Of a stretch of DNA of 64,000 nt, positions 47,935 to 56,806 are shown in pieces. Origin of the DNA: Scardovia wiggsiae. Its GTDB lineage: Bacteria; Actinomycetota; Actinomycetes; Actinomycetales; Bifidobacteriaceae. Positions within the stretch are counted from its first letter, which is position 1. Each line of letters opens with the position of its first letter. The position numbers and the translations under genes were made by a program. Location: assembly GCF_051045985.1 (NCBI RefSeq), contig NZ_CP157350.1, positions 186,001 to 250,000 on the forward strand, read 5' to 3'. The notes under the pieces were generated by a model. It worked only from the letters and a program-made list of their open reading frames with translations. It ran no database searches and was not told where the DNA came from.

Positions 47935-50900
47935 ATGAAAAAGTTAAGAATTGCAAAGGCGATACTGGCAATTGTGCCGGCAGCCGCCATGATTCTCATC
48001 GGTTTCACAGGCCTGACCCCTAAAGCATATGCAACGATGCCGGCCAATACGGCTACGGCGCAGGGGGCAGCGTCTTCTACGAACCGGAACGTAACCGTTA
48101 CTGCTTTCCAGCAGAACTGGAATTCTATTGCGAAGGAATGTACGGAAACCTACGGCCCTGAAGGCGTAGGGTACGTCCAGGTGTCGCCTCCGCAGGAAAC
48201 AGTCAGGGGCAAGCAGTGGTGGACGTCATACCAGGTCGCCAGTTATAATCTGAATTCCAAGCTGGGGACTGAAGCTGAATTCAAACAGATGGTCTCTACG
48301 TGCCGTGCTGCGGGCGTAGGCGTCATTGCTGACGCTGTTATCAACCACACTACCGGTGTAGACCGTAAGGAAGGCGTAGGGACTGCGGGCAGCACATTTG
48401 ATATCGAAGGGAATTTCCCCGCGATCGGGTACACGAAGGATGATTTCCATACGTGCGATCATAATATCGGCAATTACCATGATGCCCAGGAGGTATGGAA
48501 CTGCCGCCTGTCCGGGCTGCAGGATCTTGATACCAGCAGGGAACATGTTCAGGACATCATAGCGGGGTATATGGCAAAACTCCTGAAAATGGGGGTCGCA
48601 GGATTCCGCATAGATGCGGTCAAGCATATTGATCCTAAAGATGTCAGTGCCATTAAGGCTAAGCTTGCCCAAAAGTCAGGTATTGCAGAAGATAAGATCT
48701 ACTGGAACCAGGAGACTCTCGGCAATGCCAGCGAGGCAGCTGAGATCCAGCCGAAGAATTACACCGGTACCGGTGAAGTCCACGAAATGGACTTTGCGTA
48801 TTCGCTGAAGAACGCGTTCAACGGCAATTTTGGCGGTGTCGCCGGACTCAAAAATATTGAGAACAAGCTTCTGCCTTCCCAGCAGGCCGGGGTGTTCGTT
48901 TCTAACTGGGATACTGAGCGCAACGGCAGCACCCTGAGCTATAAGGACGGCTCACGCTACCTTCTGGCCAATGCGTTTATGCTTGCTTACGGATACGGCA
49001 CGCCAAGCATTAATTCCGGTTATAAATTCGAGGATTCCCAGGACGGGCATGATTCCGGCGCGCCGGGTGCCACCGACACCACAGTCCCCGATACCGTGTG
49101 CTCCACGGATTCAGGCTGGCTCTGCGTACAGCGCTGGACCGCTATCCGGGGCATGGTCGGGTTCCATAATAATGTCACCGGGAAAGTAACGAACTGGTGG
49201 TCGAACGGATCCGATGCTATCGGTTTCGAACGGGATAAGACCGGTTATCTGGCTATCAACAATTCCGACAAAGAGATCAGGCGCACATTCACATCATCGC
49301 TCCCGGCAGGGGAATACTGCAACGTGTACGCAGCAGGCGACTGCTCATCCACTGTTACTGTCGGTGCAGACGGCTCGTTTGAAACAACGGTCCCCGCACA
49401 TTCTGCTGTAGCGATCTATACAAAAGCACTCAAAAGCACCTGGCAGGGCGGACAGAAGTCCAATCCCTTGGATCCGGCTGAAGACCAGCCTAAGCCGGAA
49501 CAGGAAGACACTGATAACAGTATTACTGTTTATTACAGGACTGGCTGGAGCAATCCTCATATCCACCATCAGGCGGCGGGGACTGCTGACGGATGGACGA
49601 AAGTCCCCGGGGACAAAATGACCAAAGCCTGCGACGGCTACTATTCCGCTTCGGTGCCTCTGGTCAACGGGAAACTGGAATTCGTTTTCAACGACGGCAA
49701 CAATAATTGGGACCATCCTGCCGGTAACCCTAACGGGAACTTCACCGTCACGGAAAAGAAAGATATCACTGTTGCTGACGGCACAATAACGGCCGCCAAT
49801 CCGTGCCCTGTCAAGTACCAGCCCAAAACGAAGCTGACAGTGCATTACAAGCCGAAAGCCGGTGATGCTGCTGCGGATAAGCGCGGTGTCTATGTGTGGG
49901 GTACGCAGAAAGACGGTACCCAGCTTGACGGCAAGTATTACAAGTTCAACCAGGCTGATGATGCTTTCGGCAAAGTATTCACCATGGAATTCGACGGGGC
50001 TTTCGATCATCTGGGAGCCATCGTTACCACTGAAGGCTGGAATAAGGACGGCCAGAAGGACCGTATAATCGACACTTCCGGCGGCTCGGCTGAAGTGTGG
50101 GTGCAGGGCGGTGATGAAACTACCTACACTGATCCTCCGGCTGATGCAGGCAAAACTATCAGGAAGCTGGATGTAACTATCCATTACCGCCGTGCAGATA
50201 ATAATTATGCCGGCTGGGACGTATGGAAGTGGGCTGACGGTATAGCTGATAACCTTCCGGCTACTTTCAGGAGCCACGATTCGTTCGGCAAGATCGCACA
50301 GTACTCCCTGCAGGGTGATTCAGTCAAGCATCCGAAATTCATTATCCGCTACGGCGGCAGTGCATGGAAAGGCCGTGAAGGCAACGGCAAGGATGCTAAC
50401 GGCGACCGTGAGATCCCGTGGTCTGCCATCACGATGACAGGCACAGATACTGCCAAGGCAGAGATCTGGATAGTCTCGGGCGATACGACTGTGTATACAT
50501 CCCCCAATAATGTCGATACCTCCAACAAGATCACGAACGCTGAGATCAGCGGGCTTAATGAGATCACCCTTAAGCTCAACCGCCCCGTAAGCGAAAGCGA
50601 CCTTGCGGGGAAGATCTCCCTGGATACGGCAAAAATCAAGTCGTTCAAGGTAGTTGACGGTTCAAAGGTGGTTATCACTACAGAGTCTGAGATCGCACCG
50701 GACTCAGCTGTTAAGGTGAAGATAGCCGGCTACAACGAAGCGACAGCTATTGCAGGTTCTGTAGTACGCACGGAGGCATTCGATAAGAAATATGCCTACA
50801 GCGGGGATGACCTTGGCGCTTCTTATACGCCTGAAGGCACAACCTTTAAGATATGGGCGCCTACAGCAACATCAGTCAAGCTTAATACCTATAAAGGCAC

Positions 50901-53472
50901 TAAGCCTGATGCTGAAATTGGCAAGGTATATGATATGCAGCGGGGCGAGAAAGGCGTATGGACCGTCACGGTACCTGGCGACTGCAGGAATCTCGCATAT
51001 GATTTTACTGTCGGTTTTGCTGACGGCAGGAAGAATGAGTCGGCTGACCCGTATGGCCGTGCCTCTACAGCCAATGGCGGGCGTTCAGTAGTCCTCAGCC
51101 CTGAGCAGATGAAGCCGGCACATTGGGGAAGCCGTATGCCTGCATTCAGCAGCCCGACTGATGCAGTGATCACTGAAATGTCTATCCGTGATTTCTCCAA
51201 GTCTGATACTTCCGGCGTATCCAAAGATAAGCAGGGCAAGTATCTTGGCGTTATCGAAAAAGGTACTAAGAATTCCAAAGGCGAATCCACAGGCCTGGAC
51301 TATCTGAAGAAGTCGGGCACTACGCATGTACAGATCATGCCGATGTATGATTTCAACAATGCCAATGGCGAGATCGGGAATAACGTGGCGTACAACTGGG
51401 GCTATGACCCTATGAACTACAACGTCCCCGAAGGATCCTATTCAAGCGACCCTGCTAACCCTGCCACCCGCATCACGGAGATGAAGCAGATGATCCAGGG
51501 GCTGCACGATTCCGGTATCCGCACGATCATGGATGTGGTCTACAACCATGTGTATGACGCCAATAAGCATGTTTTCAACCAGGTAGTCCCGGGATATTAC
51601 TTCCGTTATGACAGCAGCGGGAATCTCGTGAGCAATTCAGGGTGCGGCAATGATACCGCCTCTGAGCGTGCCATGATGCGCAAGTATATTGTGGATTCTG
51701 TCACCTACTGGGCGAAGAACTACAATATCGACGGTTTCCGGTTCGACCTTATGGGCCTTATCGACAAGGAAACTATGAAGGAAGTCCGTGCCGCCCTTGA
51801 TAAGATCGATCCGTCGATCATGATCGTCGGCGAAGGCTGGGATATGAATTCCACGATGCCCAAGAGCGAAATGTCCATACAGCCGAATGCGCGTGAACTG
51901 ACAACAGATAAATCTACGATCGGCTTCTTCAATGATTCGTACCGTGACGCCGTTAAGGGCAGCGTATTCGATTCGAAAGCGAAGGGGTTCGTCCAGGGGA
52001 ACAAGGGGCAGGAAAACCTGCTTGCCAATAATTTCCTGGGCTGCCAGAACCGCAGCGGCTTCGCGCCATGCACGAACGGCAATGCCAATACGAATTACAG
52101 CGGTCCGTCGCAGGTAGTGCAGTATGTGGAAGTCCACGACAACCTCACCCTGTATGATAAGCTGAAAGCCAGTATGCCTGGGGAAAGCGAGCAGAATATC
52201 ACAAAGCGTGATGAGCTTGCAAACTCAATGGTCCTGCTGTCGCAGGGCATACCGGAGATCCAGATCGGGCAGGCCTTCATGCGCACCAAAGGCGGTGATG
52301 ATAACAGCTACAATAAGCCTGACAGCGTTAATGCTGTTGATTGGGACCGTCTGAGCGAATACAAGGCATCGGCAGATTATGTACGCGGGCTTATTGCCTT
52401 GCGTAAAGCTGTCCCTGCCCTGCTCCAGAAGAGTTTCGCAGATCTCAATGCACACAGCAGGGTGCTTGCCCAGGCGGACGGTACCCTGGCATTTGAGCTG
52501 TCAGATCCGACAGGTACCTATGTTGTTGCGTTCAATGCCAATACGGAAGGGCGTAAGATCAGCGGCCTGAAGAATGCCAAGTATACTGTGGTGGCTTCTG
52601 AAGGCAAGGTTGATGAGGCTGCCGTCAATGAGATAGCTTCGATTGTCAGGAACGGGGCTAAGAATGTCCGCACAGGCAGCTCGCCGAAGTTTACTGAAGT
52701 GCAGTCTGACGGTACTTATACGGTGCCGGCTCTGAGTGCGGTAGTGCTCAGGGAGGGGCAGCTTCTTGAAGAGCCGGAACCTGAGCCGAAACCGACGCCT
52801 GCACTGAAGCTTGATAAGCATACCGTAGAAGCCGGCGGCACAGTACACGCAACTGTTGAGGGCTTGAAGCCCAACACCCAGTATAAATTGTGGCTGAAAT
52901 CCGTCCCGGCTGAACTGGCTGTGGTAACTACGGATGCGCAGGGGCGCGCAGAGGCGGATGTCACTATCCCCGCCGGCACTGCGGCAGGTGAGCATACTGT
53001 TGCAGTTACGGATAAGGATGCCGACAGCTCGCATGTGCTTGCCAGCGAAAAGCTGGATGTTACTCAGAAGCAGAATCCTCCTGTGACTCCGGATAATCCC
53101 GCAGATCCGAGCAAACCTGCCGATCCTGCAGACCCGAGCAGTCCGGAGGCTCCGGATAAGCCTGCGGATCCGAGCAAGCCGGGCAAACAGCCAGGCAATA
53201 ACGGGAAGCCAGGCACTCCTGCGAGACCCGGCAGCCAGGCGGCGCCTTCGCATAAGGGCGGCACCGCCGGCCGGCACAAGCGCGGCCAGTCTGACCGGTC
53301 CCACCATCCGTCAAAGCTGTCCCAGACAGGTGTGGGCATTGGGACGACAGTTACTGTGCTCATAGTGCTTGTTGCCCTTGCGGTAATAGTGCTCATAGTC
53401 CGTAGGCAGCAGGAGGCTGACGGATCGTCGAGCACAGGGCTGCATGGCAAAGGGGATGATTCCCTGAGGTAA
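47935..53472 (+). CDS. apuB: Cell-wall-anchored amylopullulanase
   Basis: An 1845-residue extracellular enzyme that cuts alpha-1,4 and alpha-1,6 bonds in starch, glycogen and pullulan. Order: signal peptide (1-33, ending AYA); GH13 alpha-amylase (about 50-495; Asp227, Glu260, Asp326); CBM25-like (529-620); two CBM41-like modules (632-735, 745-860); linker domain; CBM48 (955-1050); GH13 type I pullulanase (about 1065-1480) with 'YNWGYDP' at 1153-1159 and catalytic Asp1271, Glu1300, Asp1402; an Ig-like module (about 1622-1710); Pro/Asp/Lys spacer; 'LSQTG' at 1795-1799, then a membrane helix and basic tail, which fits sortase anchoring. In the amylase region IV the usual NHD reads NWD. The two catalytic halves match the bifidobacterial ApuB plan. 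It is flanked by terminator-like hairpins and appears to be monocistronic. Confidence 0.95.
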   Translation: MKKLRIAKAILAIVPAAAMILIGFTGLTPKAYATMPANTATAQGAASSTNRNVTVTAFQQNWNSIAKECTETYGPEGVGYVQVSPPQETVRGKQWWTSYQVASYNLNSKLGTEAEFKQMVSTCRAAGVGVIADAVINHTTGVDRKEGVGTAGSTFDIEGNFPAIGYTKDDFHTCDHNIGNYHDAQEVWNCRLSGLQDLDTSREHVQDIIAGYMAKLLKMGVAGFRIDAVKHIDPKDVSAIKAKLAQKSGIAEDKIYWNQETLGNASEAAEIQPKNYTGTGEVHEMDFAYSLKNAFNGNFGGVAGLKNIENKLLPSQQAGVFVSNWDTERNGSTLSYKDGSRYLLANAFMLAYGYGTPSINSGYKFEDSQDGHDSGAPGATDTTVPDTVCSTDSGWLCVQRWTAIRGMVGFHNNVTGKVTNWWSNGSDAIGFERDKTGYLAINNSDKEIRRTFTSSLPAGEYCNVYAAGDCSSTVTVGADGSFETTVPAHSAVAIYTKALKSTWQGGQKSNPLDPAEDQPKPEQEDTDNSITVYYRTGWSNPHIHHQAAGTADGWTKVPGDKMTKACDGYYSASVPLVNGKLEFVFNDGNNNWDHPAGNPNGNFTVTEKKDITVADGTITAANPCPVKYQPKTKLTVHYKPKAGDAAADKRGVYVWGTQKDGTQLDGKYYKFNQADDAFGKVFTMEFDGAFDHLGAIVTTEGWNKDGQKDRIIDTSGGSAEVWVQGGDETTYTDPPADAGKTIRKLDVTIHYRRADNNYAGWDVWKWADGIADNLPATFRSHDSFGKIAQYSLQGDSVKHPKFIIRYGGSAWKGREGNGKDANGDREIPWSAITMTGTDTAKAEIWIVSGDTTVYTSPNNVDTSNKITNAEISGLNEITLKLNRPVSESDLAGKISLDTAKIKSFKVVDGSKVVITTESEIAPDSAVKVKIAGYNEATAIAGSVVRTEAFDKKYAYSGDDLGASYTPEGTTFKIWAPTATSVKLNTYKGTKPDAEIGKVYDMQRGEKGVWTVTVPGDCRNLAYDFTVGFADGRKNESADPYGRASTANGGRSVVLSPEQMKPAHWGSRMPAFSSPTDAVITEMSIRDFSKSDTSGVSKDKQGKYLGVIEKGTKNSKGESTGLDYLKKSGTTHVQIMPMYDFNNANGEIGNNVAYNWGYDPMNYNVPEGSYSSDPANPATRITEMKQMIQGLHDSGIRTIMDVVYNHVYDANKHVFNQVVPGYYFRYDSSGNLVSNSGCGNDTASERAMMRKYIVDSVTYWAKNYNIDGFRFDLMGLIDKETMKEVRAALDKIDPSIMIVGEGWDMNSTMPKSEMSIQPNARELTTDKSTIGFFNDSYRDAVKGSVFDSKAKGFVQGNKGQENLLANNFLGCQNRSGFAPCTNGNANTNYSGPSQVVQYVEVHDNLTLYDKLKASMPGESEQNITKRDELANSMVLLSQGIPEIQIGQAFMRTKGGDDNSYNKPDSVNAVDWDRLSEYKASADYVRGLIALRKAVPALLQKSFADLNAHSRVLAQADGTLAFELSDPTGTYVVAFNANTEGRKISGLKNAKYTVVASEGKVDEAAVNEIASIVRNGAKNVRTGSSPKFTEVQSDGTYTVPALSAVVLREGQLLEEPEPEPKPTPALKLDKHTVEAGGTVHATVEGLKPNTQYKLWLKSVPAELAVVTTDAQGRAEADVTIPAGTAAGEHTVAVTDKDADSSHVLASEKLDVTQKQNPPVTPDNPADPSKPADPADPSSPEAPDKPADPSKPGKQPGNNGKPGTPARPGSQAAPSHKGGTAGRHKRGQSDRSHHPSKLSQTGVGIGTTVTVLIVLVALAVIVLIVRRQQEADGSSSTGLHGKGDDSLR

Positions 53473-53485
53473 GTGCATCCCAGCT

Positions 53486-53497
53486 GGTTTCGAAACC
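53486..53497. repeat. Perfect palindrome GGTTTCGAAACC
   Basis: A 12-bp perfect palindrome between the convergent apuB and the ATPase gene, just before the shared terminator. It may simply be part of a secondary hairpin. Confidence 0.35.
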
Positions 53498-53507
53498 GGC
53501 TCACGGA

Positions 53508-53546
53508 CAGGGGCGGCAGGTGTAAAAGCCTGCCGCCCCTGCCTTT
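53508..53546. terminator. Terminator between apuB and the ATPase gene
   Basis: CAGGGGCGGCAGG (53508-53520) pairs perfectly with CCTGCCGCCCCTG (53529-53541), 13 bp with an 8-nt loop, followed by CCTTTCT. It lies between convergent genes and could stop transcription from both sides. Confidence 0.85.
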
Positions 53547-53552
53547 CTGCTG

Positions 53553-54698
53553 TTAATCTCCCGCATATAATTCATGGTTTTCAATGATGAAATCGTTCAT
53601 GAAGGGAAGGGTGAAACTGACTGTCCCATGGCCTGTGGCCTGTATGATCTGGCTGTCAAGCAGCCGCCTGCGGTACATTGAAATATAATTCGGCCCTTTT
53701 CCCATGCGTCCGCTGATATCGCTTATCCTGACATTCGCAATGCCCGTATTCGTGGGTACCGTCGGTACGGCTGATGCGCCGCTGACACACTGCGCCATGG
53801 CGAGCAGGAACTCCCGGTCTTTAGGGGACAGCTCCTGGAAAACTTTCGTATACACATTATGGAACAGCTGCATTTTGAATTCGGGCACTTCCTGTTCAAG
53901 GAGGCCCGGAGTTACAGGCGCGCCCTGCGCAGCCCTGTTCCATATCTGATAGCCCAGAAGCTGGAAGGCATATGCATATCCTGCGGTCATCCTCGCCATT
54001 GTTGTGAGGGCTGCGTCTTCAACCGTGAACCCTGCGTCGCGGAAGCTTTTCTGATAGCTGTATTTGATGGATGTCAGCGCAATAGGCTCCAGATTTATCC
54101 GTGAACTTCGCAGGAGGAATGTCAGGATCTTATCGTTCTGCAGCTCAGAAATCTTGTGAGGCAGGCCCGTCATCATCAGCGCAAGGCTGTAATTTTCACG
54201 CAGCATCAGCTGATACAGTGACGCGAATTCCTTGATGGCGGGCGTATTGTCAATTTCGTCTATGGTGATGAAGAGGTCCAGTCCGCGGGATCTGAGCTTA
54301 TCAAGCATATCTGCAAAAAGCGTCTGATAGCTTGTCAGCGACGGCTGCGATGACCCGATAGAAAAATCGACCCCGAATGCTGAAATATTGACCCCCTTAA
54401 TCTGGGAGAACAGCTTTTGCAGGGGGCTGTTCGCCTTCCGGTAGAGTTCGACGATAAGATTGGGGAGTATGCTGTCGCTCATAGCAAGGTTGAGGACTAT
54501 CCATCCTTTTTTCGCTGCGACTGCTGTGCTGGCGTCGGTAAGGAATGCTGTTTTCCCTGATCCGCGGAGCCCATATATCAGTGATGTCCGGTAAGGGCTG
54601 TTCGGGTTTTCCAGTTCGTCTGTCACTTTTTGTATCAGGAGCTGCCTGTCAAGGAATATTTCGGGCTTTTTGCCGAAACCGGGGTTGAACGGGTTCAT
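53553..54698 (-). CDS. Orphan P-loop ATPase with C-terminal winged-helix-like region
   Basis: A 381-residue AAA/STAND-like ATPase of the type starting 'NPFNPGFGKKPEIFLDRQ', a family scattered through actinobacteria and related to archaeal-type ATPases. Walker A 'GLRGSGKT' is at residues 43-50; Walker B is 'LFITIDEID' near 140-148; a sensor-like 'ALMMTGLPHKI' follows. From about residue 285 the chain ('LSPKDREFLLAMAQCVSG', 'VRISDISGRMGKGPNYISMYRRRLLDSQII') resembles a winged-helix DNA-binding domain. No partner gene adjoins it. Immediately upstream are three identical 16-bp repeats at an exact 29-bp period. Function is unknown; DNA binding to those repeats is inference. Confidence 0.85.
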   Translation of the reverse strand: MNPFNPGFGKKPEIFLDRQLLIQKVTDELENPNSPYRTSLIYGLRGSGKTAFLTDASTAVAAKKGWIVLNLAMSDSILPNLIVELYRKANSPLQKLFSQIKGVNISAFGVDFSIGSSQPSLTSYQTLFADMLDKLRSRGLDLFITIDEIDNTPAIKEFASLYQLMLRENYSLALMMTGLPHKISELQNDKILTFLLRSSRINLEPIALTSIKYSYQKSFRDAGFTVEDAALTTMARMTAGYAYAFQLLGYQIWNRAAQGAPVTPGLLEQEVPEFKMQLFHNVYTKVFQELSPKDREFLLAMAQCVSGASAVPTVPTNTGIANVRISDISGRMGKGPNYISMYRRRLLDSQIIQATGHGTVSFTLPFMNDFIIENHELYAGD

Positions 54699-54728
54699 GA
54701 TGCCTCCTGCGCACGGGCGTAATAATAC

Positions 54729-54802
54729 TTTATATTTCTTTATATACTCCAGGATATTTTATATTTCTTTATACTTCAAGTCTAATTTTATATTTCTTTA
54801 TA
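54729..54802. repeat. Three 16-bp iterons at 29-bp period
   Basis: TTTATATTTCTTTATA occurs identically at 54729-54744, 54758-54773 and 54787-54802, start to start exactly 29 bp. Each core is itself two TTTATA hexamers separated by TTTC. A partial copy TTTATATTT follows at 54812-54820. They lie 31-104 bases upstream of the ATPase start, in its promoter region on the minus strand. Confidence 0.95.
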
Positions 54803-54836
54803 CTTTATTCTTTTATATTTTCCGGGACAGCAGGAA

Positions 54837-54898
54837 AACCGGGAGAAAAGGCTCTAAACCCCGTTTTTGCAGTGATACTTGAAGGGTATATCCCGGTT
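54837..54898. repeat. Inverted repeat AACCGGGA / TCCCGGTT
   Basis: 8-bp arms at 54837-54844 and 54891-54898 with 46 bp between them, inside the non-coding island between the ATPase and the ABC operon. Meaning unknown. Confidence 0.5.
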
Positions 54899-54933
54899 GT
54901 TTTTGGGAGGCCAGGCTCCGTTTATCCGGTTAG

Positions 54934-55018
54934 CTGGTGGTAAAACACGCAGATACAAAATCAAAAATTGCGGGAAACCGCCATAATGGTTTTGTATCTG
55001 CGTGTTTTACCACCAGCA
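54934..55018. repeat. Perfect 28-bp inverted repeat
   Basis: Arms 54934-54961 and 54991-55018 are perfectly complementary over 28 bp, beginning GCTGGTGGTAAAACACG and ending in AAAA/TTTT next to the 29-nt centre. The centre contains a small GCGG-GAAA-CCGC hairpin (54971-54982) with a GNRA-type loop. No target duplication flanks it. It is far stronger than any terminator in the window and has no gene function that can be read. Confidence 0.95.
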
Positions 55019-55069
55019 TGTGGGGAGCAGAGCATGAAAGGTGCAGAGGATGGAGAGGGGAATATGAGT

Positions 55070-55096
55070 AAGAGCCCGGCGGAGAACCGGGCTCTT
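55070..55096 (-). terminator. Hairpin downstream of the betaine ABC operon
   Basis: AAGAGCCCGG (55070-55079) and CCGGGCTCTT (55087-55096) form a perfect 10-bp stem. On the minus strand it lies downstream of the ABC operon and ends in TTACTC, so it may terminate that operon or a small RNA, although the T run is weak. Confidence 0.55.
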
Positions 55097-55282
55097 CAGA
55101 GAAGGAGAGAGAAGAAAGGTTTTCAGTTATAAGAATTCAGTTCTCAAGATAGACAACCCACCTTGGCTGACGCTCCAGCCGTTAACTCGCGACTACCGGC
55201 TTCCTGCATCAGTAATTACATTAAAGACCATAACCCTGAATAAAACCTGCGTGGTTTACTGGGAAGTTTGTAAGAATCAGGG
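55097..55282 (-). ncRNA. Possible structured RNA or long 3' UTR
   Basis: No gene is seen in this stretch. On the minus strand, directly after the ABC permease stop, CCCTGA and TCAGGG enclose the hairpin AAACC-ACGCA-GGTTT. Further on, GGCTG-GAGCGT-CAGCC is followed by 'CTTGAGAACTGAATTC', and the stretch ends at the 55070-55096 hairpin. The clustered helices suggest an RNA of about 200 nt, but no known family is recognised. Confidence 0.35.
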
Positions 55283-56806
55283 CTATTTCCTCAAAAGGCC
55301 TTCCTTCAGCAGATATTCGCGGGCAACATCAGCAGCCGCACGGTTGCGGACTTTGACTTCGTAATTCATCCTGCTCATTTCAGCATCAGTGATCTTTCCG
55401 CTGAGCTTATTCAGGATCCGCTGCAGCTCAGGATGCTTTTTCAGCAGGGAAGACTTCATAAGCGGGGCACCCTGATACGGCGGGAACAGATGCTTATTGT
55501 CCTTAAGGGCTATCAGATTGTACTGTGTTATCTCGGCATCGGTAGAATATGCATCCACTATCTGCACCTGGCCATCATTGATAGCTGTATAGCGCAGCGC
55601 AGGATCCATCGTCCTGACATTGAGGTCAAGCCCGTACACCTTCTTCAGACCTCGGTTCCCATCATCGCGGTCATTGAATTCAGCCGTAAACCCTGCCTGC
55701 ACAGAGCCGCCGACATTTGCCAGGTCCGAGATATTTTTCAGGCTGTACTGGTCCGCATACGACTTCTTCACTGCTACGGCATACGTGTCCTGGAATCTCA
55801 TGGGTTTAAGGAGGACAAGCCTGTCCTGCCTGATGATCCCATCGCGCGCGGCACTATAGACGGCGCCGGGGTCATTCGATGCCTTCGGCTTATCCGTCAG
55901 CAGGCTTTCCGTAATAGTCCCGGTGAACTCCGGGTAAATATCAATATCGCCGCGCTTCAGAGCCTTGTAGAGGAAAGTAGTTTTCCCGAAATCCGGCTTG
56001 AGCGCCACTTTGATATTGCTGTCTGCCTCAATAAGCTGCTTATACATATTGATGAGGATCTCGGGTTCAGGGCCGAGCTTGCCTGCAATAACAACAGTAT
56101 CCTGTTTCTGCACTGCCGAAACGAAATTCGGGGCATAGGAACCGGCCAGCCCTACGATGAGCACAAGGAATGCTGCAAGGATCTGCTTCAGCGAGCGCTT
56201 CACCAGCCAGCGGATCACCAGGCTGAAAAGGATGGCGAGCAGTGCAGATGATATGGCGCCGATAAGGATCAGTGAATTATTATTACGGTCAATACCCAGA
56301 AGGATAAAAGACCCCAGGCCGCCCGCACCGATCAGGGCAGCCAGGGTAGCGGTGCCGATGATCATCACAGCTGAAGTCCGTACGCCGGAAACTATCACCG
56401 GCATAGCGAGAGGAAGCTCGTATTTGCGTAAGCGTTCCCAACGGGTCATACCAAACGCGGTGCCCGCTTCAACAAGATTAGGGTCTATCCCCTGCAAGCC
56501 GGTAATAGTATTCTGGACGATGGGGAAGAGTGCATAAACGACAAGTGCCGTCACTGCGGGTACTGTACCGATCCCCATAACAGGGATAAGCAGGCCCAGC
56601 AGTGCGAGGGAGGGGATAGTCTGGAATATCCCTGTTATCTGGAGGATGGCTTCTGATGCTTTTTTCTTGTTGAAAAGCCAGACCGCCAGGGGGACCGAAA
56701 TAAGGATCGCTATCAGCAGCGACAGCAGGGATATCTGCAAATGCTGGAGAAGGGCTTCTGCCCAGTCGCCGAAGCGGTTTTGAAATGTTGTGACCAGGTC
56801 GTTCAT
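55283..56806 (-). CDS. Osmoprotectant ABC transporter, fused permease and substrate-binding protein
   Basis: A 507-residue fusion. The N-terminal 220 residues are a permease of the betaine/choline type with about six helices and the EAA-like loop 'EAGTAFGMTRWERLRKYELPLAMPVI'. From about residue 225 an extracytoplasmic OpuAC/OsmX-type binding domain follows ('TVVIAGKLGPEPEILINMYKQLIE', 'GDIDIYPEFTGTITESLL', 'QVQIVDAYSTDAEI'). Fused permease-binding proteins of this kind occur in Gram-positive compatible-solute importers. Its start overlaps the stop of the ATPase gene by one base. Glycine betaine, carnitine or choline is the likely substrate; which one cannot be told. Confidence 0.92.
   Translation of the reverse strand: MNDLVTTFQNRFGDWAEALLQHLQISLLSLLIAILISVPLAVWLFNKKKASEAILQITGIFQTIPSLALLGLLIPVMGIGTVPAVTALVVYALFPIVQNTITGLQGIDPNLVEAGTAFGMTRWERLRKYELPLAMPVIVSGVRTSAVMIIGTATLAALIGAGGLGSFILLGIDRNNNSLILIGAISSALLAILFSLVIRWLVKRSLKQILAAFLVLIVGLAGSYAPNFVSAVQKQDTVVIAGKLGPEPEILINMYKQLIEADSNIKVALKPDFGKTTFLYKALKRGDIDIYPEFTGTITESLLTDKPKASNDPGAVYSAARDGIIRQDRLVLLKPMRFQDTYAVAVKKSYADQYSLKNISDLANVGGSVQAGFTAEFNDRDDGNRGLKKVYGLDLNVRTMDPALRYTAINDGQVQIVDAYSTDAEITQYNLIALKDNKHLFPPYQGAPLMKSSLLKKHPELQRILNKLSGKITDAEMSRMNYEVKVRNRAAADVAREYLLKEGLLRK

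Noticed and set aside
54729..54802. Repeats considered as a CRISPR array
   Set aside because: The repeat is only 16 bp with 13-bp spacers, too short for CRISPR, and no cas genes are nearby.
54670..54882. 70-codon plus-strand frame over the AT repeats
   Set aside because: The aromatic-rich peptide is just the translation of the TTTATATTTCTTTATA iterons; no ribosome site and antisense to the ATPase start.
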